From UBA6220 sp041650375 (lineage in GTDB: Bacteria > Patescibacteriota > Minisyncoccia > Minisyncoccales > Minisyncoccaceae): a stretch of DNA of 64,000 bases. Each line of letters starts with the position of its first letter. Positions within the stretch are counted from its first letter, which is position 1. Position numbers and translations under genes: made by a program. Under the pieces are notes generated by a model that saw nothing but the letters and a program-made list of their open reading frames with translations, made no database searches and was not told where the DNA came from. The stretch covers positions 1 through 64,000 of the forward strand of contig JBAZLH010000003.1 in the NCBI GenBank assembly GCA_041650375.1, given 5' to 3'. Positions 1 to 5,759 of the stretch are shown here, in pieces.

Positions 1-116
1 TCTTACCGCTACAAAAAGTCGCATCCTCTATACAGGCACACACTTCACAGTTCGAACCCCTCACTTTACCCGCAAATAAACGGGCTTTGGAGGAGTCTTA
101 CGCAAAAAGTACAAGT
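1..116. other. Unassigned window edge
   Basis: I see no convincing gene here. A short hairpin (CCCG/CGGG arms around position 70-85) lies downstream of tRNA-Gln on the minus strand, but no good uridine run follows it. A GTTCGAA string near position 50 resembles a tRNA T-loop, but the flanking bases do not pair as a T-stem. Confidence 0.3.
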
Positions 117-191
117 TGGCTGCGGGACTAGGACTCGAACCTAGAATCTTCTGCTTCAAAGGCAGATGTCCAACCATTAGACGATCCCGCA
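117..191 (-). tRNA. tRNA-Gln (anticodon TTG)
   Basis: The minus strand folds as a standard cloverleaf. It has a 7-bp acceptor stem TGCGGGA/TCCCGCA, anticodon stem TCTGC/GCAGA with loop CTTTGAA (anticodon TTG), and T-stem CTAGG/CCTAG with loop TTCGAGT. The U1-A72 pair and discriminator G73 are typical glutamine identity features. The bases after G73 read CCA, so the 3' end appears to be encoded, unlike the other four tRNA genes in this window. Glutaminylation probably uses the transamidation route, because gatB is at 60.5 kb. Confidence 0.95.
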
Positions 192-194
192 ATA

Positions 195-875
195 TTATAA
201 TAATTTGTCACAAATTCCCTCTATCCATCCGGCTATTTTTCTATTAAGATTAAAACTTTTATTTACGCGAACCCTTATAAGGCCGTAATAATTATCTCCT
301 GTATTTTTTCTTATGGTTTTTACTTTGCTTCTTTTCAAATAAGTTCTTAATTTTTCAATTGGCATTGAAAGAGTTTCGGACCAATACATTTGGGCCTTTT
401 TGATATTGGCAGTTTCATGAATGTATAATTCGTAAACTAAATCGTTGTGATTTATTGAGAAAGTATTTTTTAACCATTTCAAAAAAATCAGAATCATTTG
501 TGGGTCTGAATTACTAAAATTTATTCCAGACTTTGTTCCATTTTCTTTTTCTTTTCCTCCTTCCGCCCAATATAATGCTATTCCCATTAGCCACAAATTT
601 TTTTCATCAATATTTTCTATGTCTTTTCTTGCCGCGTCTTTAATTTCCTTTGTAATTTTTATCCTTTGGTCTTTTCTGGCTTTTGCTCCTCTCAATGCTC
701 CGGCTATTCTTTTCTCGGTAATATTCTGTTTTTGTTTTTTTGCCAAATCGACACTTCTTAGCCATAAAGATAAGGTGGATTTAGAAACAAGAATTTCTTT
801 TAAAATTTCCGAATAAGAAAAACCATCTTTTCTAAGTTTTATTGCTTTTTCTTTTTCTTCGTATTTTAATATCAT
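195..875 (-). CDS. HTH protein with LAGLIDADG-like motifs
   Basis: This 226-residue protein begins with a helix-turn-helix region (about residues 8-45, with SYSEILKEILVSKSTLSLWL) like those of resolvase or Psq DNA-binding domains. A lysine-rich linker follows. The C-terminal part carries LMGIALYWAEGGK near residue 95 and KIAGWIEGIC close to the C-terminus. Both resemble the hydrophobic-plus-acidic signature of divergent LAGLIDADG folds. I infer a DNA-binding protein that is either a degenerate homing-endonuclease relative or a regulator. The protein ends right after the second motif, so it may be shortened. It follows tRNA-Gln by 3 nt. Function is not established. Confidence 0.6.
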   Translation of the reverse strand: MILKYEEKEKAIKLRKDGFSYSEILKEILVSKSTLSLWLRSVDLAKKQKQNITEKRIAGALRGAKARKDQRIKITKEIKDAARKDIENIDEKNLWLMGIALYWAEGGKEKENGTKSGINFSNSDPQMILIFLKWLKNTFSINHNDLVYELYIHETANIKKAQMYWSETLSMPIEKLRTYLKRSKVKTIRKNTGDNYYGLIRVRVNKSFNLNRKIAGWIEGICDKLL

Positions 876-1055
876 AGCGAACCAAGGTCATTATTAATAT
901 AATAATATCATCTTAGTTCGCATTTGTAAAGATGCAATTTAAATTACGAATAAATATAATATACGATAAAATGCCCAAAATAACAATATTCCGAGGAGCG
1001 TTGAGCGACTTGGCGTCGGATTTAGTAAAATCCGACGAACATTAGTAAACATAAA

Positions 1056-1082
1056 ACATTTAGGGGTCAGGCCCCTAAATGT
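1056..1082. repeat. Palindrome of the GGGGTCAGACCCC family
   Basis: The arms ACATTTAGGGG and CCCCTAAATGT pair perfectly around a 5-base loop. The same core recurs near 34.9, 37.3, 38.9 and 45.85 kb. A second hairpin with arms GTCGGATTT/AAATCCGAC lies just before it (about 1015-1035). The rest of the 876-1111 gap shows no gene. Confidence 0.85.
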
Positions 1083-1111
1083 TAATAGTTTGGAATATTT
1101 GAATTTTTAAA

Positions 1112-2200
1112 CTACCCAATTCCCTCAATGATTGCCAGCTCTAAAGGCAGTTGCGGAATGGAAGCGTATTTGCTTTTATTTTCCGCTTCCAGTACCAGGT
1201 CTAAAATATTTCTTAAATATAATTCCTCAAACTCAGCGGCTTGCTTAACAGCCCTTTCTTTCAGGTCTTTGGTTTCGCCGGGCATTATCAATTCCGCTAA
1301 ATTCGGGTCAATTTTCAGAATAAGCAGTTTTCTTAGATAATCAACAACAGCTCGGGTGAATTCTTGGATATCCAATCCCTTTTCCATATTGTCACTTAAA
1401 AATTTCAAAGCTTTGGGTTTGTCTTTTTTGCTTAAAAATTCGCACAATTCAAAAAGCAGATTAATGTCCACCAGGCCCAAAATTGATTTAACATCTTCGG
1501 CTTTTATTTTCTGGCCGGAGAAAAAGCTGACCATTTGGTTGAGCTTGGCTTCCGCGTCCCGCATGGAACCTTCGGAAGCGGCCACGATTAAATTTAAAGC
1601 CTCGGTCTCGCAATCCAATTCTTCTTTTTTGCAAATGAAAGTTAATTTTTTGACCATCTCGTCAAAAGACAGTTTATGGAAATCAAATTTTTGGCAGCGG
1701 GAAGCGATGGTGGGAATCATTTTGTGGGCTTCCGTGGTTGCCAAGATAAATACGGCGTAAGAGGGTGGCTCTTCCAGCATTTTTAAAAGCGCGTTCGCCG
1801 CGTCTTTGCTTAACTGGTGGGCTTCATCCAAAATCAAAACTTTATATTTCAAAAAAGCCGGAGTAAATTTAATGCTTTCTTTTATCCCGCGAATTTCATC
1901 AATTCCCCTATTGCTCGCCGCGTCTATTTCAATAATATCAATCGCCCGGCCATTGTTTATTTCCAAACAAGCCGCGCATTTATTGCACGGTTCGGCGCCA
2001 TTTCGGTTTAAGCAGTTTATCGCTTTGGCAAAGAGCCTCGCCAAAGTGGTTTTCCCTGTGCCGCGATGCCCAGAAAAAAGATAAGCATGCGAAATATCCC
2101 CGGAGATAATTTCATTCTGGATTATTTTAGCGATATTTTCTTGGCCGATAAAATCTTTAAATGTTTGCGGCCTGTATTTTCTGTATAAGACGAGTGCCAT
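1112..2200 (-). CDS. dnaX: DNA polymerase III subunit gamma (short DnaX)
   Basis: Clamp-loader AAA+ ATPase of 362 residues. It shows Walker A GHRGTGKT (residues 44-51), a zinc module with Cys63, Cys72, Cys75 and Cys78, Walker B VLILDEAH (about 121-128), and the sensor/arginine-finger segment IASRC. The protein stops after domain III, so it is gamma-like and lacks the tau regions that bind DnaB and polymerase alpha in E. coli. It loads the sliding clamp with delta and delta'. A promoter TTGCTT-N17-TAGAAT sits 9 nt before the ATG, which implies an almost leaderless mRNA. The genes for dnaB (6.9 kb) and dnaE (52 kb) are elsewhere in the window. Confidence 0.95.
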   Translation of the reverse strand: MALVLYRKYRPQTFKDFIGQENIAKIIQNEIISGDISHAYLFSGHRGTGKTTLARLFAKAINCLNRNGAEPCNKCAACLEINNGRAIDIIEIDAASNRGIDEIRGIKESIKFTPAFLKYKVLILDEAHQLSKDAANALLKMLEEPPSYAVFILATTEAHKMIPTIASRCQKFDFHKLSFDEMVKKLTFICKKEELDCETEALNLIVAASEGSMRDAEAKLNQMVSFFSGQKIKAEDVKSILGLVDINLLFELCEFLSKKDKPKALKFLSDNMEKGLDIQEFTRAVVDYLRKLLILKIDPNLAELIMPGETKDLKERAVKQAAEFEELYLRNILDLVLEAENKSKYASIPQLPLELAIIEGIG

Positions 2201-2235
2201 AGATAACTTATTCTATTATTTTTGCAGGGAAAAAG

Positions 2236-2264
2236 CAAATTGCCGCGGTAAACAGCGGCAATTT
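2236..2264. other. Strong hairpin between sRNA terminator and dnaX
   Basis: The arms AAATTGCCGC and GCGGCAATTT pair perfectly around an 8-base loop. It lies upstream of the dnaX promoter and downstream of the sRNA terminator ending near 2294. There is no uridine tract on either strand, so its role is unclear. Confidence 0.6.
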
Positions 2265-2292
2265 GTCTCATAGGACTACGTAATTTAAAAAA

Positions 2293-2530
2293 TAAAAAAA
2301 AGGGCTTTTGCCGGGCTTGATTGCAGGTTCAAGCATGGCATTGCCCTAGTGGATTAAACGCAGCATAATTGTAGGATTATTGGGAGAGAGCTTCAGGACG
2401 CTCTCTCGAAGAGGTCTAAATTACTGCACGATGGTAATTGTCGCAGTCGGTATCCCCCGGTTTGATTTGTCATCTCAAACACTAGCAACCAACCGTAGGT
2501 GTTAAGTAAATTGTTAATGTTCAAGAGGAC
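2293..2530 (-). ncRNA. Candidate sRNA B (second of a tandem pair)
   Basis: A minus-strand transcript of about 240 nt is predicted. The promoter is TTGCAT-N18-TATAAA (2537-2566). It ends at an imperfect hairpin (2301-2347; arms AGGGC/GCCCT, TGCC/GGCA, GCTTGA/TCAAGC) followed by seven uridines. An internal hairpin GAGAGAGC/GCTCTCTC lies near 2392-2408. No credible open reading frame is present. Its -10 box plus first ~25 nt are identical to those of sRNA A just upstream. The start is predicted about 7 nt after the -10 box. I do not recognise it as 6S, SRP, RNase P or tmRNA. Confidence 0.6.
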
Positions 2531-2536
2531 AAGCCC

Positions 2537-2566
2537 TTTATACCACAAGTTCCTTATTTTATGCAA
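2537..2566 (-). promoter_or_regulatory. Promoter of sRNA B
   Basis: TTGCAT (2561-2566), an 18-nt spacer, then TATAAA (2537-2542). The geometry is the same as in the sRNA A promoter. Confidence 0.6.
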
Positions 2567-2573
2567 TGCCAAT

Positions 2574-2713
2574 AAAAAAAGAGCAAACACCATTGCGCTT
2601 CAGTTGATGGTAATTTGCCCTATATTTCCGATTGGATTGAACGTACTTCTTTATCCCCTTAAACACAACAAGCGGTTTCCGGGACTCGGTAAATTGTTAA
2701 TGTTCAAGAGGAC
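2574..2713 (-). ncRNA. Candidate sRNA A (first of a tandem pair)
   Basis: A minus-strand transcript of about 140 nt is predicted. It starts about 7 nt after TATAAA (2720-2725). It ends at a hairpin (2583-2618; GCAAA-C-ACCAT pairing with ATGGT-AA-TTTGC) followed by TCTTTTTTT. The 5' end reads GUCCUCUUGAAC. The UCCUCUU part is complementary to a Shine-Dalgarno-like AGAGGA, which suggests a trans-acting seed. The middle differs from sRNA B. The arrangement recalls the OmrA/OmrB pair, which share 5' ends, but no homology is claimed. Confidence 0.6.
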
Positions 2714-2719
2714 AAGCCC

Positions 2720-2749
2720 TTTATAGCATAATTTTCTTGGTTTCCGCAA
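2720..2749 (-). promoter_or_regulatory. Promoter of sRNA A
   Basis: TTGCGG (2744-2749), an 18-nt spacer, then TATAAA (2720-2725). It is back-to-back with the plus-strand promoter of the cysteine leader, whose -35 box begins at 2754. Confidence 0.6.
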
Positions 2750-2753
2750 TATA

Positions 2754-2781
2754 TTGACATTAAAATTTTGGGTGATAAACT
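2754..2781 (+). promoter_or_regulatory. Promoter of the cysteine leader and cysK
   Basis: TTGACA (2754-2759), a 16-nt spacer, then TAAACT (2776-2781). The leader ATG follows 9 nt after the -10 box. Confidence 0.6.
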
Positions 2782-2790
2782 GAACTTGTT

Positions 2791-2853
2791 ATGAATAAAA
2801 CTATTATCGCAATTTGCTGCTGCTGTTGCTGTAACTCTTGCAGAAGAGATTAG
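2791..2853 (+). CDS. Cysteine-run leader peptide upstream of cysK
   Basis: A 20-codon ORF encodes MNKTIIAI, six consecutive Cys codons, then NSCRRD and a TAG stop. Seven of the 20 residues are cysteine. It starts at or very near the predicted 5' end of the mRNA. Its last codons and stop lie inside the first strand of an antiterminator (2845-2856). Cysteine synthase follows directly. This is the classic layout of an amino-acid-sensing leader: a ribosome starved for Cys-tRNA stalls on the run and leaves the antiterminator strand free. No homologue is claimed. Confidence 0.85.
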   Translation: MNKTIIAICCCCCCNSCRRD

Positions 2854-2918
2854 TTTTATTTACCTCTAATATTATAATAAATAATTCTAAACTAATCTCT
2901 TTCTCGGAAGAGATTTTT
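2845..2918 (+). promoter_or_regulatory. Transcription attenuator of cysK
   Basis: Three strands can pair in two exclusive ways. Strand 1 AGAGATTAGTTT (2845-2856) is perfectly complementary over 12 bp to strand 2 AAACTAATCTCT (2889-2900). Strand 2 also pairs with strand 3: AATCTCTT (2894-2901) with AAGAGATT (2908-2915), loop TCTCGG, then TTTGTTT, which forms an intrinsic terminator. A ribosome that reaches the TAG stop (2851-2853) covers strand 1 and permits termination. Stalling on the upstream Cys codons would allow the 1:2 antiterminator. Confidence 0.8.
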
Positions 2919-2934
2919 GTTTAAAAATAGGAAT

Positions 2935-3324
2935 ATGAAAACAATTTTAGAACACATCGGCAATACGCCTTTGGTAAAAATAGAATCAAAGGAAAGCGGC
3001 GGCAAGGTAAATATCTTTGCCAAAATTGAAGGAATGAATCCGGGAGGGTCAATTAAAGACAGGATTGTTTTTAATATGATTACGGACGCGGAATCCAGGG
3101 GTGTTTTGAAAAAAGGAGATACGATCGTGGAGCCGACCAGCGGCAATACGGGCGTGGCTATTGCCATGATTGGGGCGATGAAAGGATATAAAGTAAAATT
3201 GGTAATGCCCAAAACAACCAGTCCGGACAAGATTAAAATGATTACGGCTTTTGGCGGCGGGATAATTTTAATTGAAAACGACAAGTTCGGAAAAATCGCC
3301 ATAGAAAAAATAAAGAAAGGGTGA
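2935..3324 (+). CDS. cysK: Cysteine synthase, N-terminal part (frameshifted)
   Basis: The N-terminal 129 residues of a fold-type II PLP enzyme that makes cysteine from O-acetylserine and sulfide. It shows HIGNTPLV, the PLP-lysine segment NPGGSIKDR and the substrate loop EPTSGNTG. The frame ends at a TGA (3322-3324) and continues in the -1 frame from 3321. The ATG at 2935 is preferred over a TTG at 2917, because 2917 lies at the tail of the attenuator terminator. Either the gene is split by a one-base indel (real or assembly), or two overlapping frames are translated. All catalytic segments are present across the two parts. Confidence 0.85.
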   Translation: MKTILEHIGNTPLVKIESKESGGKVNIFAKIEGMNPGGSIKDRIVFNMITDAESRGVLKKGDTIVEPTSGNTGVAIAMIGAMKGYKVKLVMPKTTSPDKIKMITAFGGGIILIENDKFGKIAIEKIKKG

Positions 3325-3800
3325 AAGAAAACGAAAACCTGGTTTTTTTAAACCAATACGAAAATAAAATGAATCCCCAGGCGCATTACGTTAAAACCGC
3401 GGAAGAAATAATTGAGCAAATGCAAGGAGAAAATATAGACTTTTTCGTGGCCGGTATGGGTACGGGCGGCACGATTACGGGTATCGGCACCAAGCTGAAA
3501 GAAAAATATCCCAAGATTAAAATAATCGGCGTGGAGCCGAAAGAAGGAGAAATTATTGAAGGATTAAGGTCGTTGAAGGCATTTGTGCCCGCGGTTGCCA
3601 ATCTTAATATTGTGGACGAAGTGGTTGATTTGGAAGCCGAGAAAGCCTTTGAGGCCAGGAAGGATTTGGCAATTAACAAAGGAATTTTAGCCGGCCCGAG
3701 TTCGGGAGCGGCTTTTTATGTTGTTCGAGAAGTGGCGAAGAAAAATCCGGGCGCGACTATTGTGACAATCTTTCCCGACCGCGGCGAGCGCTATTTGTAA
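3321..3800 (+). CDS. cysK: Cysteine synthase, C-terminal part (frameshifted)
   Basis: The C-terminal 159 residues of the same enzyme begin at a GTG overlapping the upstream TGA by 4 nt. They contain the YENKMNPQAHY substrate segment, the glycine-rich phosphate loop GMGTGGTITG, and GILAGPSSGAA with the serine near the PLP pyridine nitrogen. Joined to the first part the protein is about 288 residues, slightly short for CysK. No canonical slippery heptamer precedes the TGA, so programmed frameshifting is not the simplest explanation. The 4-nt overlap could also allow translational coupling of a split enzyme. Confidence 0.8.
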   Translation: MKENENLVFLNQYENKMNPQAHYVKTAEEIIEQMQGENIDFFVAGMGTGGTITGIGTKLKEKYPKIKIIGVEPKEGEIIEGLRSLKAFVPAVANLNIVDEVVDLEAEKAFEARKDLAINKGILAGPSSGAAFYVVREVAKKNPGATIVTIFPDRGERYL

Positions 3801-3811
3801 TTTATCATTTA

Positions 3812-3840
3812 TTGGTTTCGTTTTAATAGTTTGCTATAAT
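3812..3840 (+). promoter_or_regulatory. Promoter of cysS
   Basis: TTGGTT (3812-3817), a 17-nt spacer, then TATAAT (3835-3840). A leader ATG follows exactly 7 nt later. Confidence 0.65.
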
Positions 3841-3847
3841 AGGCTTG

Positions 3848-3892
3848 ATGAATCGCAAAAGAATAACAACATTAGAATGTTTAGGTATTTAA
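3848..3892 (+). CDS. Possible 14-residue leader peptide of cysS
   Basis: The ORF reads MNRKRITTLECLGI then TAA. Its ATG is 7 nt after the -10 box, the spacing seen at other apparently leaderless genes here. The stop codon lies in the loop of a palindrome (3876-3902), and a single Cys codon lies in the left arm. This could be a leader controlling cysteinyl-tRNA synthetase. With only one Cys codon and no uridine tract after the hairpin, the case is much weaker than for cysK. Confidence 0.35.
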   Translation: MNRKRITTLECLGI

Positions 3893-3902
3893 TACCTAAA
3901 CA
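3876..3902. repeat. Palindrome with ATGTTTAGG arms before cysS
   Basis: ATGTTTAGGTAT and ATACCTAAACAT pair perfectly around TTA. The outer arms match the AATGTTTAGG...CCTAAACATT arms of the palindromes near 33-39 kb, but the core lacks GGGGTC. It lies in the cysS 5' leader. Confidence 0.7.
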
Positions 3903-3914
3903 TAAATTTAAACC

Positions 3915-5381
3915 ATGAATTTATATAATACGCTTACGCGGAAAATAGAAGAATTTAAGCCAATCAAAGATAAACAGGTTGGGATGTATACGTGCGGGCC
4001 TACGGTTTATTGGTTTGCCCATATCGGCAATTTAAGGACTTATATTTTTGAAGATGTTTTGAAAAGAGCCTTGGAATACGATGGTTATAAAGTGAAACAC
4101 GTAATGAATATTACGGATGTCGGGCATTTAACTTCGGATTCGGATGAAGGCCAAGATAAGCTGGAAAAGGGCGCGGCGCGCGAGCATAAAACGGTTTGGG
4201 AAGTCGCGGAATTTTACACGAAAGCTTTCCAGAAAGATATGGCTATTTTGAACATAGAAGAGCCGAGTGTTTGGGTAAAAGCCACGGACACGATTTCCGA
4301 GCAGATAGAATTAATCAAAACTTTGGAACAAAAAGGCTTTACTTATATTATTGATGACGGAGTTTATTTTGATACCCAAAAATTGGGTGACAGGTATGGG
4401 CGTTTGTGGACTGACGCGGAAAGAAAAGAACTCCGCGGGCGGATTGAAGAAAATAAGCAAAAGAAAAATCCGGCTGATTTCGCCCTTTGGAAATTCAGCC
4501 CTAAAGACGAGAAAAGGCAAATGGAGTGGGATTCCCCTTGGGGAATCGGTTTTCCGGGTTGGCACACCGAGTGCGTGGTAATGGGAGCGGATAATTTGGG
4601 ATTGCCTTTTGATATCCATTGTGGCGGAGTTGACCATATCTCCATCCACCATACCAATGAAATCGCGCAAGCCGAAGCCGCGTTTGATTCCCCGCTCGCC
4701 CATTATTGGCTGCACGGAGAATTTTTAATTTTGAAAGACGGCAAGATGAGCAAATCCGCGAATAACATTACCGTGCTTTCGCAATTGAAAGAAATGGGAT
4801 TGAATCCTTTGGCTTACCGTTACTTATGCTTGAATAACCATTATCGCTCTAAAATGGTTTACAGTGAAGAAAGTTTAAATTTTGCGCAAACCAGCCTGGA
4901 CCGGCTTTATAAAAAAGTCGGCGAATTAAAAAATACTTGCGAAGCTAAGGAATCAAAACACCGCAATTTTGAAAGATATAAAAACGAATTCGTAAAAAAT
5001 ATAAATAATGATTTGGATATGCCCGCGGTTTTGGCTTTGGTGTGGGAAGTGGTTAAAGACGACGAATTGTCCAATACCGAGAAATACGAACTCTTATTGG
5101 ATTTTGACAAAGTGATGGGGTTGCGCCTGTCCGAGATTGGCTATAAGGTTAGCGGGCAAAGCGATGAATATATAATAGAAACCAGCGATGAAAACGGAAT
5201 GCCTTTGTGGACCGACGATCTTGGCATTTTACCCGCAAAAGTAATGGAAAAACTAACCAACCGAAAACAATGCCGGGAAAATAAGAATTGGGAGGAGTCG
5301 GATAAGATTCGGCAAGAATTAAAAGAACTGGGTTGGCTCGTGGAAGACGCGGACGGCAAAGTGGTTGTTAAAAAAATATAA
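3915..5381 (+). CDS. cysS: Cysteinyl-tRNA synthetase
   Basis: A class I aminoacyl-tRNA synthetase of 488 residues that charges tRNA-Cys. It shows the HIGH signature as HIGN (residues 36-39), the KMSKS loop near 277-281, and the zinc-site cysteines in MYTCGPTVY and HTECVVMG with a histidine in GGVDHISIHH. The C-terminal helical anticodon-binding part is complete. It follows cysK by about 115 nt, which pairs cysteine synthesis with its use in translation. The cysK leader upstream would respond to the Cys-tRNA level this enzyme sets. Confidence 0.97.
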   Translation: MNLYNTLTRKIEEFKPIKDKQVGMYTCGPTVYWFAHIGNLRTYIFEDVLKRALEYDGYKVKHVMNITDVGHLTSDSDEGQDKLEKGAAREHKTVWEVAEFYTKAFQKDMAILNIEEPSVWVKATDTISEQIELIKTLEQKGFTYIIDDGVYFDTQKLGDRYGRLWTDAERKELRGRIEENKQKKNPADFALWKFSPKDEKRQMEWDSPWGIGFPGWHTECVVMGADNLGLPFDIHCGGVDHISIHHTNEIAQAEAAFDSPLAHYWLHGEFLILKDGKMSKSANNITVLSQLKEMGLNPLAYRYLCLNNHYRSKMVYSEESLNFAQTSLDRLYKKVGELKNTCEAKESKHRNFERYKNEFVKNINNDLDMPAVLALVWEVVKDDELSNTEKYELLLDFDKVMGLRLSEIGYKVSGQSDEYIIETSDENGMPLWTDDLGILPAKVMEKLTNRKQCRENKNWEESDKIRQELKELGWLVEDADGKVVVKKI

Positions 5382-5392
5382 AAATAAAAAAA

Positions 5393-5416
5393 GGCATTCG
5401 GAGGAATGTCTTTTTT
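5393..5416 (+). terminator. Terminator of cysS
   Basis: GGCATTC/GAATGTC hairpin with loop GGAG (one G-U pair), followed by six T. An A-rich stretch precedes it, so it may also serve the converging gene at 5418. Confidence 0.75.
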
Positions 5417-5417
5417 G

Positions 5418-5705
5418 TTACAAGCCAATCCGCGATAAGGGATAGGCCCGGGCGTAACCTTCTTTGATGTTTTTGAAAATCAGCTCTTTGCCGCTAACTT
5501 TTCTTATGACCAAATTTATTTGTTTTTCCGGTTTGCCGTCGGCCCTGTTGGTTGACGGTTCCAAGTTTTCTTCAACAAAACGGCAAGATGTGACTTGATG
5601 GTTTATGAATTTTGCGGTTGATATTCCGATTTCCGTAACCACGCCCTTGTCGGGCTTGATAAAGAGTATGGAACTGTCAGTAACTACGAAGCAATTATCA
5701 GCCAT
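5418..5705 (-). CDS. Small uncharacterised protein
   Basis: A 95-residue soluble protein with no family I recognise. It has alternating beta-like segments (CFVVTDSSILFIKP, GVVTEIGI, INLVIRKV) and no signal peptide or membrane span. A good ribosome site, GAGAGG, precedes the ATG. The 5' leader contains a small hairpin with arms CGTAAAG/TTTACG. The gene converges with cysS and shares its terminator region. Coding is likely from the Shine-Dalgarno site and the regular frame; function unknown. Confidence 0.6.
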   Translation of the reverse strand: MADNCFVVTDSSILFIKPDKGVVTEIGISTAKFINHQVTSCRFVEENLEPSTNRADGKPEKQINLVIRKVSGKELIFKNIKEGYARAYPLSRIGL

Positions 5706-5759
5706 TTTTATCCTCTCGCCCTGTTTACGTAAAGGGCTTTACGCATATTAAAAGAAATA

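Larger units (their letters stand above)
2506..2725. repeat. 37-bp direct repeat pair, sRNA promoter/5' end
   Basis: Positions 2506-2542 and 2689-2725 are identical over 37 bp. The repeat contains the minus-strand -10 box TATAAA and the predicted first ~25 nt of each sRNA, including UCCUCUU. The 146 bp between copies is unrelated to the sequence after the second copy, so only the promoter and 5' end are conserved. Confidence 0.9.

Noticed and set aside
2506..2725. Two 37-bp direct repeats as a minimal CRISPR array
   Set aside because: The spacing is 146 bp, the repeat contains promoter boxes in sRNA-like units with terminators, and no cas gene is near.
3310..3330. Programmed -1 frameshifting in cysK
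   Set aside because: The bases before the TGA do not form an X-XXY-YYZ slippery heptamer and no downstream pseudoknot is obvious. An indel or split gene is simpler.
3319..3350. UGA recoded as glycine, as in Gracilibacteria or Absconditabacteria
   Set aside because: Reading through the TGA gives only eight codons before another stop and does not restore CysK. Glycines elsewhere use GGN codons.
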